NCBI RefSeq assembly: GCF_003315245.1
Contig: NZ_QNRT01000004.1
Coordinates: 62,001 to 126,000, forward strand
DNA length: 64,000 nt
DNA from: Arenicella xantha
Lineage (GTDB): Bacteria > Pseudomonadota > Gammaproteobacteria > Arenicellales > Arenicellaceae
Direction of reading: 5' to 3'
Part shown: positions 7,777-16,815 of the stretch, piece by piece
How the letters are laid out: the number at the start of each line of letters is the position of its first letter
How positions within the stretch are numbered: the first letter of the stretch is position 1
Program-made: the position numbers and the translations under genes
Notes under the pieces: model-generated
The model's input: only the letters and a program-made list of their open reading frames with translations
Database searches by the model: none
Told to the model about the DNA's origin: nothing

Positions 7777-8652
7777 TCACGTTTTGTGGTTATTTGACCG
7801 ATCGTGTGGTGAGGCTGGTCCAAGTTCTTGGAGCCGCTCCTCTAATTGACGTGTTTTTAGCGCACTGAGTTGCTGTTCTAAATCTTGAATGCTGGATTTG
7901 GTGCTTACCAAGGTGGCCATCAGTTGATCATGCAATTCAGGGTGCTCTAGTTTTTTTAGATAGGCATACTTGGCTTCATCAAGGTTGTTAATCACTACGG
8001 CAATAAAGAGATTGATCACCACAAAGGTGCCGATGATCACAAAACTAACGAAGTAGGCCGCATAAAATGGTGACATTTCCATCGCCTTATACATGACGTC
8101 AGTCCAATCTTCTAAGGTAACAATCCGAAATAGCGTGAGTACCGCATAGCTTAAGTCACGCCAGTGCGTTGGGTCATGTTCATGGAATAGGTTGTACCCC
8201 AGAACCGCGTAGATAAAAAACAACAACCCCATCAGAATCGCAATATGAAACATGGATGGAATCGATCGCACCAAAGTTTCAACAATGAGTCTTAACTCGG
8301 GGAATGCATTGATCAGACGCAACACCCTAAGTAGTCTCAGAACTCGGCCCAGCATCGCGAATTCTGCAGCAATTGGGAGTAGTGATAATACAATGAGTGT
8401 AAAGTCGAAGCAGTTCCAACCGTTTTTAAAGTAATCCAGAGGACGCGGCATTTTGGCGATTATTTTGATCGCGGCTTCAACAATAAAGGCTGCTAGCACC
8501 AGCCCGTGTGCTAGCTCAAACCACTTTGCAAGTTCAGGCGTCATCCATTGAGGAAACGACTCGAATCCTATAATGGCTGCGGTAAATAGAATTAAGCCAA
8601 TTATAATTCGCTCGAACAGCTGTGATGCTGCGAACATTTTAATCGCATTCAT
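7777..8652 (-). CDS. Bacterial voltage-gated cation channel (BacNav/NaChBac family)
   Basis: 291 residues in a single six-helix domain that would assemble as a tetramer in the inner membrane. S4 carries four gating arginines at three-residue spacing (Arg103, 106, 109, 112). The pore loop holds the filter TLEDWTD at 179-185, the pore-lining S6 covers about 198-222, and the C-terminus (about 245-278) is a helical coiled coil typical of the family. NaChBac-type sodium channels have TLESW at the filter; here extra acidic residues Asp182 and Asp185 make it close to the engineered calcium-selective CavAb filter, so calcium or mixed permeability is possible. The gene follows ppc on the same strand with about 50 bases between, with AAGG before the ATG. 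Confidence 0.93.
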   Translation of the reverse strand: MNAIKMFAASQLFERIIIGLILFTAAIIGFESFPQWMTPELAKWFELAHGLVLAAFIVEAAIKIIAKMPRPLDYFKNGWNCFDFTLIVLSLLPIAAEFAMLGRVLRLLRVLRLINAFPELRLIVETLVRSIPSMFHIAILMGLLFFIYAVLGYNLFHEHDPTHWRDLSYAVLTLFRIVTLEDWTDVMYKAMEMSPFYAAYFVSFVIIGTFVVINLFIAVVINNLDEAKYAYLKKLEHPELHDQLMATLVSTKSSIQDLEQQLSALKTRQLEERLQELGPASPHDRSNNHKT

Positions 8653-8702
8653 AGAGTTAACCTTATCGCTACTCGAAAGTGGTTTAATTGCCGGTTTTTA
8701 CG

Positions 8703-11471
8703 TTAACCTGTGTTGCGCAAACCTGTGGCGATGCCATTGATACTATCGAGTACCGGTTTCAGCCAAGGTGAGGCCATGCGATCCGGTTCATTGGCTAAGC
8801 GTCTTAATAACATCACTTGTATATAATTTAATGGGTCTAAATAAGCATTACGCCAGCGCACTGATTGACCAATTTGCGGAAAATCGCCCATCATGTCATC
8901 GATGCCGGTGATCGTACGAATGGTGTCAATGGCCACTTGATACTCGCCTTGCATTTGCTCGAAGGTGCGCTTAGCAATAGCTTGATCTGAACACAGCGTT
9001 GAATATTCATGTGCGACCTCTTGATCTGTTTTCAAGATCACCATTTGCGAATTACTCAATAAATTTTGAAAATAGCGCCAGTTGTTTTGCATGTCCTGTA
9101 ACGTGCTTAGTCCGCCTTCTTCAATGGCCTGACTCAGAGCGCTACCTAAGCCGTACCAACCAGGAATATTCTGGCGTGATTGAGACCAGCCAAAAACCCA
9201 TCCGATAGCTCGAATAGATTTTTTTGAGTAGTCCGCGGTTTTACGGTGCGAGGGTCGAGAGCCGATATTAAGTAGCCCGATTTCTGCCGACGGAGTGGTT
9301 TCGTAAAAGTATTGCATGGTGGCCACATTGTCATCGGTCAGGTCGCGAAATGCCTGCTCACCAATGGTCACCAATTTGTCCATCATGGCGATGTGTTCGG
9401 CTTGGTCATCATGCGTTACGCCCGGCAAACTGGCTTTCATTAGGCCGGTAATGCCAACTGTCAACTCGTAGCGAGCTGTTTCTTTAAAATTGTATTTGAA
9501 TGACAGCACTTCGCCTTGTTCAGTGAACTTAATACCGCCTTTAACCGTGCCTTTAGGCTGACTTAAAATTGACTCGTGAGTTGGGCCGCCGCCGCGACCA
9601 ATAGTGCCGCCGCGACCGTGGAATAAGAGGCAGCGAATGCCGTGCTTATCGGTTAAGCTGACAATGTTCTTCTGAGCTTTATATAAGTTCCAGCTAGATG
9701 CCAATATACCGCCGTCCTTACAAGAGTCGGAGTATCCCAACATGACCTCTTGAGTCTGGTCGGAGTAGCTTAGTAATTGTCGATAGACTTTATTGTTAAA
9801 CAAACTCTCTAAGGTTGGTTCCGCATGCTCGAGATCCACCACGGTCTCAAATAATGGGGCAATGTGAATTTGACATTGCACGTTACCGGCGGCGTCGGTC
9901 TCAATTAACCCAGACAGCTTGGCCAGCAGCGCTACCTCTAAGAGGTGGCTGGCTTCATGTGTCATCGAGATGATGTAGCTACCGAAACAATTTTCAGAAA
10001 CTTCGGCACGCATCTCGCTCATTAACTCAAACACGCTAATAATATCGGCGCTCTGAATGGTGATCTGACGTCGGTCGTAGCTGAATGGTTGTGTGCTTAG
10101 CAGTTGCTCGGTCAACCATGCTTGGCGCTGTGCTTCGTCCATTGCGTAGTAGTCGATTGGGTCGGCTAGGGTTGAAGCGATTTCATGAATGGCCTGCGTA
10201 TGGAGCGTCGACTCCTGGCGGATATCCATCTTAGATAAATAGAACCCGCAGCTGTCTAATAAACGCATTAGGTCGCGTAGGCTGCCGCGCGTGAGGTTTG
10301 CTTCATTGTGATGAACCAGTGAGTCACGCACCAAGGCCAGCTCGTCGGCGAACTCCTTCTCGGAGCGAAAGGCTAATGGATCAAAAAAAGCTTTACCGTC
10401 ACCGAGTCGGGCTTGGACTTGATCGATGGTTTTTTCGAGACGCAACTTAACCAAGCTTAGTTTTCGACGATACGGCTCTTTGATATGTTTCTCACCAAAA
10501 TATTTGGCTAACCGAATTTGGTCGCGTTCCATTGATTTAACAAACGCTGGCGATAACTCAATTTGATCGGCGCTATGAGTGAAGACCGTGCTTAATTCAT
10601 CAACTCGCCGAGCGTATTCCGTGAGTACCTCAACTTGCTGCATACGCAGCGCGTTACGAGTAATTTCTGGCGTAACAAATGGATTGCCATCGCGGTCACC
10701 GCCGACCCATGTGCCAAAGCGAACGATATTCGGGATTTCTAATGATTGACCGCGTGCTTCTGGGTAAACCGCCTTTATTGCGTCTTCAAGGTCGCGGTAG
10801 ATTTGTGGTAAACAAGCAAAAATACTCTCGCGAAAATAGTAAAGTGAGTTTTCGATCTCATCATAGACTGTTGGCTTGGTCGGCCTTACCGCTTCAGTTT
10901 TCCAAAAGATCTGAATCATCGCCTTTAAGCGATGTTTAAATCCTGACAAATCTGATTCAGATAGATCGTCGCGGGTTAAGCCTTGGTATTGCGCATGGAT
11001 TCGTTGCAATGCTTCGAGCACAATGGGGCGCTTGGCTTCAGTTGGATGAGCGGTAAAGGTTGGGTAGTAGTTCAAATCACTAATCAACGTCATTACCTGA
11101 TCAAGGCTCATGCCGTCGGAGTTGAATTTCTTAATTGTGTCAGCGAACGAGTTTTTCCATGTTTCGCCGTTCTCTTCTTGGTCATCACGCGCTTGTTGAT
11201 TAGCGTGCTCTTCGGTGATATTCGCAAGATGGAAAAATGTACTGAACGCATGAATGACACGATCTAGGGACTCGGCATCCATTGCTTCAATGGCTTCTAA
11301 AAGTTCGGCCTTCTGATTGGCATCGGGTTGTAAACGTTGGCCGATAAAGCCTTGCCTTAATAACTCAACGGCGTTGAATATGGCTGAGCCTTCTTGCTCG
11401 TTAATTACTTCGCCCAATAAGTCGGGCAATATTTTTGCGTTGTCACTGAGCGCGTTAATAGGGGGATTCAC
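8703..11471 (-). CDS. ppc: Phosphoenolpyruvate carboxylase
   Basis: 922 residues, slightly longer than the 883-residue E. coli enzyme. It carboxylates PEP to oxaloacetate to refill the TCA cycle. The catalytic His142 is in FTAHPTEAKR, the glycine-rich GGDRDGNPF follows in the middle third, the FHGRGGTIGRGGGPTHES loop is in the last third, and the chain ends in the canonical RNTG. The EAKR continuation after TAHPT differs from the EITR of the E. coli-like enzymes and suggests a separate Ppc clade. The gene is divergent from the CHAT operon with a 161-base shared promoter region. Confidence 0.97.
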   Translation of the reverse strand: MNPPINALSDNAKILPDLLGEVINEQEGSAIFNAVELLRQGFIGQRLQPDANQKAELLEAIEAMDAESLDRVIHAFSTFFHLANITEEHANQQARDDQEENGETWKNSFADTIKKFNSDGMSLDQVMTLISDLNYYPTFTAHPTEAKRPIVLEALQRIHAQYQGLTRDDLSESDLSGFKHRLKAMIQIFWKTEAVRPTKPTVYDEIENSLYYFRESIFACLPQIYRDLEDAIKAVYPEARGQSLEIPNIVRFGTWVGGDRDGNPFVTPEITRNALRMQQVEVLTEYARRVDELSTVFTHSADQIELSPAFVKSMERDQIRLAKYFGEKHIKEPYRRKLSLVKLRLEKTIDQVQARLGDGKAFFDPLAFRSEKEFADELALVRDSLVHHNEANLTRGSLRDLMRLLDSCGFYLSKMDIRQESTLHTQAIHEIASTLADPIDYYAMDEAQRQAWLTEQLLSTQPFSYDRRQITIQSADIISVFELMSEMRAEVSENCFGSYIISMTHEASHLLEVALLAKLSGLIETDAAGNVQCQIHIAPLFETVVDLEHAEPTLESLFNNKVYRQLLSYSDQTQEVMLGYSDSCKDGGILASSWNLYKAQKNIVSLTDKHGIRCLLFHGRGGTIGRGGGPTHESILSQPKGTVKGGIKFTEQGEVLSFKYNFKETARYELTVGITGLMKASLPGVTHDDQAEHIAMMDKLVTIGEQAFRDLTDDNVATMQYFYETTPSAEIGLLNIGSRPSHRKTADYSKKSIRAIGWVFGWSQSRQNIPGWYGLGSALSQAIEEGGLSTLQDMQNNWRYFQNLLSNSQMVILKTDQEVAHEYSTLCSDQAIAKRTFEQMQGEYQVAIDTIRTITGIDDMMGDFPQIGQSVRWRNAYLDPLNYIQVMLLRRLANEPDRMASPWLKPVLDSINGIATGLRNTG

Positions 11472-11632
11472 AGTTCAGATTCCTAGAGGTGAGTAATAGT
11501 CCGGTGGGGCAATTGTATCACTCGAAGTTCTGTCCACGTAATCGCAAAATAGTGATTGTCGCGTTTTTATTTGCGGAGTTATTCGTATATCAGTGGGGCT
11601 ATTGGACGCCGTGTACTAATTAGCGCTACTCT

Positions 11633-14600
11633 ATGGGTACCCCGACTCACCAGTTGAATAATGTGCTGATGTTTAATCTTGCTGTGCGAACTGCTCGGCT
11701 TAGTGGAATAGTTCTGATTGTAAGCCTAATTTTCGGCCGAGCGGTGCTGGCAGATGATTCAGCGCGGCGGCTTGTAACCGGTGCTGATCTAAGTCAACCA
11801 CGGAGCATCGAGATTGCTCTCAACCCGAATTCGTATGTGGTAATTAGGGTTGCGCAACGCACCGCGGATTATCAACTGGCTTTGTATCGTTCCAGTGACG
11901 CCACGCTAATTAGACAGGTGAATTTGTCGGCGCACAAAGCGGTTGATGAACTAATGTTGGTGGAGGCTTCAGACTGTCGTCAATGTCGGGTCGAACTGAT
12001 GGCCGACAGTCTCATTGACCAGCGCGGTACGTACCAAATGACTGTCGAAACAGTTGCGGTTACCCCATCGTCAATGTCGACAAACTCACGCGCCGAGCTG
12101 GAAACTCTTCGTGCTATTTCGCAAGTGGGAGAGCTCAACCATAAGCTCTATCAAGCGCAGGATGATGATACCAATTATTTAGCATTGGCCTCTCAGTTGC
12201 TTGAGTCAAGTTTGACTATGACTCCGCAGAATGCCCATACATTGCAGGCTACCTTTTTGGCGTTGCAAGTGGCTGGTATGCAGCGTCAAACAGAAGTCGT
12301 TACCGAGCTGGCACAACAGATTGCGGCAACCGCGGATCAAAGAATAAGTCTATATAGTATCCAGGCGGTCTATGAACTTGCACGGCAAGCTGACAATATA
12401 GCGAATAAGCATGCGTTGTTTCGGCGCGGCATGGCCGATGCAATTACTGTTTCTGAGCCGTTACTGTATGCCAAGGGGGCTAATTATTTGGCAATTAGCT
12501 TAACCCGCGAAGGTCGTTTTGAAGATTCGATAACGTTATTTAAGGATGTTTACGAGATCTACTCGCGAGAACAGCATTTGGCCGCGTTGATGTTCGCACT
12601 GCATAACCTAAGTTGGGCAAGTCAGCGGTCCGGCGATTTGCCCAAGGCTATTTCGTATGCGGCACAGCAGAAAATGGTGGCTGAAGAGAATCAAGCGCAG
12701 TCTAGCGTAATTTGGTCGCTTTACAATATGGCGATCGCCTACGGTGAGTTAGGCGACCACTTCGAGGCTGATCAATTTTTAGACCAAGCGTTAGAGCGCT
12801 ACTCGGTGTTGCCTGAGTCAGAGCAGCGTGACAATGACGGAATTTACGGGGCTATTTTAGAGGAGCGTGCCGAGAGCTTATTACGCCTAGGCGATGTAGC
12901 GTCAGCGCGAGATCTGGCAATACTGATTAAGGCGCACTATGAACAGGGTAATTTTCAACGCAATCTAGCGCATTTTGGCATGCTGGAAGGTAAGATCGCG
13001 ATCGCCGCCGAGCGTTTTGATGATGCCCGCGATGTGCTCACTGAAACACTGGAGTATTACCAGAAGACCGAAGAAGGTCGCAGTGCCGGTTTAGCGCATT
13101 TTCGCTTAGCCGAGTTAGAACTTACCCAGGGCAATTTGATTCTAGGATCGACGCATAATGCCGCTGCCCTCAAGAAGCTGTCTGGTACCGAGGACTATTT
13201 CTCTCTGGCTAAGGCATTTAGCCAAGCCGTTGAGGTGCTGAATGTGCTTGGAGCGCATACCGACGCCGCAGCGTTGGCCGCGCAAGTTACTAACTTTATT
13301 GGCACTCATGGGCGAGAGGATGTTGAAGCTGAATTTGCTTATCGGCGCGCTAAAGTCGCGCAGCAATTAAAGCAAACCGATGCGGCGCTGCTGTGGTTGA
13401 ACGAGGCTAAGCGATTGCTTGAAGAGAAGTTGCCCAAGGTTAAGCGGCGTGACTTAAGGCAGCAGTATTTAGCCTTGCAGAAGTCGTTGTTTGAACTAAA
13501 TATTGGACTGCTGGTAGATCAGGGCCAAACCGAGAAAGCCTTGCAGGTAGTCGAATCGTTTAAGGCGAGAACCTTGAAGGAAACGATCAACCAAGTTCGA
13601 AACACGCAGGCTTTGCCAAGTGCTTTACAGCAAACGCGTCGACTTTTGCATCAACAGATACTGCAGAGTGCAACGACTTGGTATAGCGACCCGAGTCGCC
13701 GAGAAGTGTCACTATTAGCCAATACTAGAGTATTGAGTACTGAACTGGAGAAGGTAGAACTTGATATTGCGGCGCTGCAAGGCAAAGTCCAACCTAATAG
13801 TCCAGACGACTCTCTGCCAGCCATTCCGCAACTCAACAACCCAAGTGAGTTGATGGCGTTTTATTTTATTGGTCAGCAGCGTAGTTGGATGTGGCTGCTC
13901 GAGTCGACAGGAATAAGTGTGTTTGAGTTGCCTGCTGCCAACGAGCTGTTACCTTTAGTGCATAGCCTAAAACAACAGGTCTCGCTGCATCCGCGCCATA
14001 GAACGGCTGGCAATGCGTATCAACAGAGGCAAGACTTGCTAAGTTTGGGAGAGCTCTTGCTTGGGCCGATTGCTAAACAGGTCGATTTTTCGAAGATCAG
14101 CAATCTAACTATTATTCCAGATGGGCCGTTGCATGGATTAACGTTTGCACCACTGCAATTGGCTAATTTGGATGGTCCTTTGTTGGCGCACACGGCAATT
14201 TCTTATGCTCCGTCATATCAGGCTTTAGTGGCGCTCGAACAGCGTGCTGAACGTAACAATTCACTAGCCTCAGCGATGAATGTGTTGGTCGTTGCTGACC
14301 CTATTGATTTAACCCTCGAAAAGTCACCATTCGAGCGCTTGCCGGCAACGGTGTATGAAGCGCAACAAATTAGATCAATTTTAGGTGATCGAGTGCAGGT
14401 GTTGATGGGCGAGGGCGCGACTAAAAAAAACTTACTCAAAGCGCTGTCGCATCGATATTCCATTTTGCATTTTGCTACGCACGGTCTATTGAATAATCAG
14501 ACGCCGGCACTGTCTGGTTTAGTATTTTCACGTAACTCGACGGACGCACATTTTTGGTTGACACCGGAGATCAGCAGCACAGATTTGCAAGCCAATTTGG

Positions 14601-14932
14601 TTGTGTTGAGTGCTTGCGAAAGTTCGATTGGTAGAGAGGTGGCAGGCGAAGGCTTGCTGAGTTTGAGTCGTGCATTTATCGAGGCTGGGGCGAGCCACGT
14701 TATTGGAACTTTGTGGAAAGTACAAGACACCGCTACGGCGCAACTGACGAGTCGATTTTATTCTAAGCTGTTAGATGATAGTCTAGCTGTCTCGGTTGCG
14801 CTGCAAATGGCGCAACTTGAGGTTTATAACGATCAACAAAACGATTGGCGTGACCCTTATTACTGGGCCGGATTTCAACTTCAAGGTGGTTGGCAAACAT
14901 TAACCTATGGTAGCGATAAAAGCACCGAGTGA
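11633..14932 (+). CDS. Exported TPR-CHAT caspase-like protease protein
   Basis: 1099 residues. An N-terminal hydrophobic segment (about 23-40, GIVLIVSLIFGRAVLA) followed by Asp-Asp looks like a signal peptide or anchor. A beta-rich region (45-145) with a CRQC pair precedes a long helical TPR array from about 150 to 680. The CHAT domain fills about 770-1090, with the caspase-like dyad His950 in HFATHG and Cys995 in LSACES, and the conserved GTLWKV block. CHAT is a clan CD peptidase fold that includes separase-like and Craspase proteases. Its gene overlaps the ECF sigma gene by 26 bases, so the two are translationally coupled. The substrate is unknown; the membrane anti-sigma-like protein and the Cys-rich protein of the same operon are candidates by context. 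Start choice (11633 or ATG at 11669) is unsupported by a good ribosome site. Confidence 0.88.
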   Translation: MGTPTHQLNNVLMFNLAVRTARLSGIVLIVSLIFGRAVLADDSARRLVTGADLSQPRSIEIALNPNSYVVIRVAQRTADYQLALYRSSDATLIRQVNLSAHKAVDELMLVEASDCRQCRVELMADSLIDQRGTYQMTVETVAVTPSSMSTNSRAELETLRAISQVGELNHKLYQAQDDDTNYLALASQLLESSLTMTPQNAHTLQATFLALQVAGMQRQTEVVTELAQQIAATADQRISLYSIQAVYELARQADNIANKHALFRRGMADAITVSEPLLYAKGANYLAISLTREGRFEDSITLFKDVYEIYSREQHLAALMFALHNLSWASQRSGDLPKAISYAAQQKMVAEENQAQSSVIWSLYNMAIAYGELGDHFEADQFLDQALERYSVLPESEQRDNDGIYGAILEERAESLLRLGDVASARDLAILIKAHYEQGNFQRNLAHFGMLEGKIAIAAERFDDARDVLTETLEYYQKTEEGRSAGLAHFRLAELELTQGNLILGSTHNAAALKKLSGTEDYFSLAKAFSQAVEVLNVLGAHTDAAALAAQVTNFIGTHGREDVEAEFAYRRAKVAQQLKQTDAALLWLNEAKRLLEEKLPKVKRRDLRQQYLALQKSLFELNIGLLVDQGQTEKALQVVESFKARTLKETINQVRNTQALPSALQQTRRLLHQQILQSATTWYSDPSRREVSLLANTRVLSTELEKVELDIAALQGKVQPNSPDDSLPAIPQLNNPSELMAFYFIGQQRSWMWLLESTGISVFELPAANELLPLVHSLKQQVSLHPRHRTAGNAYQQRQDLLSLGELLLGPIAKQVDFSKISNLTIIPDGPLHGLTFAPLQLANLDGPLLAHTAISYAPSYQALVALEQRAERNNSLASAMNVLVVADPIDLTLEKSPFERLPATVYEAQQIRSILGDRVQVLMGEGATKKNLLKALSHRYSILHFATHGLLNNQTPALSGLVFSRNSTDAHFWLTPEISSTDLQANLVVLSACESSIGREVAGEGLLSLSRAFIEAGASHVIGTLWKVQDTATAQLTSRFYSKLLDDSLAVSVALQMAQLEVYNDQQNDWRDPYYWAGFQLQGGWQTLTYGSDKSTE

Positions 14933-15491
14933 AGCGTCGGTTTCTCACCAGCTGGTAGCTCGAATTCTTGACGGTGACCTAAGCGCAGAGCGAGAGATGG
15001 TGGAGCGCTATCAACGTGGTCTCGGCGTCATGTTGTTTAACCGTGCGCGAGACCGCGAACTGGCTAATGATATTGCGCAAGATACCTGGGTCTTGGTGTT
15101 GCAGAAAATTCGCGACAATCAGCTACGCGATCAGTCTAAATTGGCCGCATTTATTATCCAGATTGCCAAAAATCAACTCATCATGCGGATGCGCAGTAGG
15201 GCGAAACAACAGTTCGTTACTGAAGATGAAGTTGGGGAGATGCGCGACCCGGGCCTAAGTCCAGATAAAATGATGGTAAATGAACAGCTTGGAGAGTGCG
15301 TCACATCACTTATGGGGGAGTTGAAAGTGGATCGTGATCGTCAGATTCTGCAGCGATTTTACCTAGTTGGCGACGATAAAGACGCCTTGTGCGAGGAATT
15401 CGGTTTGAGTCACGCACACTTCGACCGAGTGCTTTATCGAGCACGTGAGAGGTTTAAGTCTCTTTGGCACGAAAATGTTGGAAAAAGGTAG
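14907..15491 (+). CDS. ECF-type sigma-70 family sigma factor
   Basis: 194 residues. Region 2 (about 15-95) contains the core-binding and -10 recognition helices with the typical RELANDIAQDTWVLVLQKI stretch. Region 4 (about 130-187) holds the helix-turn-helix around LCEEFGLSHAHFDRVLYRAR. There is no region 3, as in ECF sigma factors. The ATG lies inside the 3' end of the CHAT gene. The next gene encodes a membrane protein resembling an anti-sigma factor, so this sigma is likely held at the membrane until a signal releases it. Its own target promoter was not identified. Confidence 0.9.
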   Translation: MVAIKAPSEASVSHQLVARILDGDLSAEREMVERYQRGLGVMLFNRARDRELANDIAQDTWVLVLQKIRDNQLRDQSKLAAFIIQIAKNQLIMRMRSRAKQQFVTEDEVGEMRDPGLSPDKMMVNEQLGECVTSLMGELKVDRDRQILQRFYLVGDDKDALCEEFGLSHAHFDRVLYRARERFKSLWHENVGKR

Positions 15492-15544
15492 GTCTTGGTG
15501 AGAGAAATAGAGAACAGAGTGCACCATCGTTTTAAAGGTGACTC

Positions 15545-16240
15545 ATGGAAATGACAATGGAAAATCTCGAGCAGATTATTAAGCAATATGTGCTTGGCCA
15601 GCTTGATGAGCAGGATGCTGAGGCGTTTGAGGAGTACTTTCTTGCGCGGCCAGAGATAGCTGAGCAAATAGAGGCCGTACAACAATTGCATTTAGGTCTT
15701 GGGGTCGTGGAGTCTGAGCTATCGGATAGTGATGATTACCAATTGACGAATGAGTCTGCTGTTGGCAAGGCCGATTTCGAGGTTCCGGCACACACTCTAT
15801 CGGCTATGTTTTCACGTTACATGGTCGGTCCGGCTCAGTCGATGACCATGGCGGCTATGCTGCTTATTTTGGCACCACTAGCGCTGACCTCTATGCAGCA
15901 TTCGGCAGACCCGGTATCAGCACAATTGATTCGTCTTGATTCGGCGACGGTTCGTAGCTCGGTGCCACAGTCTAGTATCTCTTTACCGAGCGATGGCGGA
16001 TATGCCGCGGTCATGGTGCGTGTGCGTGATGTTGAGTTCCCTGAGTATCGTTTACAAGTACAAGGAGCTACCGAGTGGCGGAGCGAACCATTTGAATTTA
16101 GTAGCGGATCGCGAGACCACTTAGTGTTGATACCTCCAAGTATTGCCGCAGGGAATGTAAAAGTAACCTTGTTGGCGACAACGGTCGATGGTCAAGAGCG
16201 CGCCGTGCCATTTTGTAACTATACCGAAGCTTGTATGTAA
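15545..16240 (+). CDS. Membrane anti-sigma-factor-like protein
   Basis: 231 residues. The N-terminal 50 residues (LEQIIKQYVLGQLDEQDAE and following) resemble the sigma-binding helical domain of ECF anti-sigma factors but lack the zinc ligands of the ZAS motif: no cysteine occurs before residue 224. A single membrane span at about 99-117 (MTMAAMLLILAPLALTSM) is followed by about 110 residues of beta-rich sequence predicted periplasmic, with Cys224 and Cys230 near the end. The order sigma then anti-sigma is standard for ECF operons. The family call rests on context, topology and the weak N-terminal likeness rather than on a clear domain match. Confidence 0.7.
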   Translation: MEMTMENLEQIIKQYVLGQLDEQDAEAFEEYFLARPEIAEQIEAVQQLHLGLGVVESELSDSDDYQLTNESAVGKADFEVPAHTLSAMFSRYMVGPAQSMTMAAMLLILAPLALTSMQHSADPVSAQLIRLDSATVRSSVPQSSISLPSDGGYAAVMVRVRDVEFPEYRLQVQGATEWRSEPFEFSSGSRDHLVLIPPSIAAGNVKVTLLATTVDGQERAVPFCNYTEACM

Positions 16241-16304
16241 GCACGGTAGCTCGACTAATTTGTCCAACAATCAACTCAATTAACCAGCTATACAGAGGAA
16301 CTTG

Positions 16305-16763
16305 ATGAATATTAAAGCAGCCTTCTTGGCCGAAATAAAAAAACACACTTGGTCGGTGTGCACGATAGAAAAAGGGCGGTCTTATCAGGTCGGAGATAAT
16401 TTTTCGGTTGTCGGTGACGAAGGAACGATAAGCAAAGTTGTGGTGGTTTCAAACGGGGGCAAGGATGAACAAGTAATGTTGCCGATTAAAGGTAGCTTGG
16501 AGGTAGAGGCGACCGATAATAGCGAGCTTACTTTTGGCTTTAAGTACAAATCAGACAAAGGTGCCGTAAAACAGTTTTTTATGCGCTTTCATTTTTTCTG
16601 CAATGACCCCGCCGTGTTTAGATTTAGCAGTAACCCATTCACTAAGGGCGAATGCGAATGTAACTGTAACTGCTGTTGTTGCGGCGGCGTCAAAACGCAA
16701 TATGTTTTGTACTCAACCTATGATGATGGCGATCGCGGTACCGGTGGTCCACACGCACACTAA
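16305..16763 (+). CDS. Small protein with a dense C-terminal cysteine cluster
   Basis: 152 residues from ATG 16305, chosen because AGAGGAA lies just upstream; a TTG one codon earlier is less likely. The first 110 residues look like a small beta-rich globular domain without signal peptide. Residues 117-126 (CECNCNCCCC) contain seven cysteines in ten positions, followed by Gly-Gly, a beta strand (TQYVLYSTY) and a Gly/His-rich tail ending in HAH. Two other cysteines are at 19 and 99. The cluster could bind metal or an iron-sulfur centre, or be a redox sensor. I do not recognise the family. It is the last gene of the CHAT-sigma operon and is followed by a strong terminator. Confidence 0.75.
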   Translation: MNIKAAFLAEIKKHTWSVCTIEKGRSYQVGDNFSVVGDEGTISKVVVVSNGGKDEQVMLPIKGSLEVEATDNSELTFGFKYKSDKGAVKQFFMRFHFFCNDPAVFRFSSNPFTKGECECNCNCCCCGGVKTQYVLYSTYDDGDRGTGGPHAH

Positions 16764-16789
16764 TTTTCTAAACCATGTTGTTTAAAAAG

Positions 16790-16815
16790 CCGAGTTAATT
16801 AACTCGGTTTTTTTT
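16790..16815 (+). terminator. Rho-independent terminator of the CHAT-sigma operon
   Basis: The 18-base perfect palindrome CCGAGTTAATTAACTCGG (16790-16807) is followed by eight T residues (16808-16815) and preceded by AAAAAG, so it could work in both directions. It lies 26 bases after the stop of the Cys-rich gene. Confidence 0.9.

Noticed and set aside
11633-16763. Craspase (type III-E CRISPR) system
   Set aside because: The CHAT and sigma genes recall it, but there is no Cas7-11-like effector, no Csx30/Csx31-like gene and no repeat array in the window; the CHAT protein is predicted exported.
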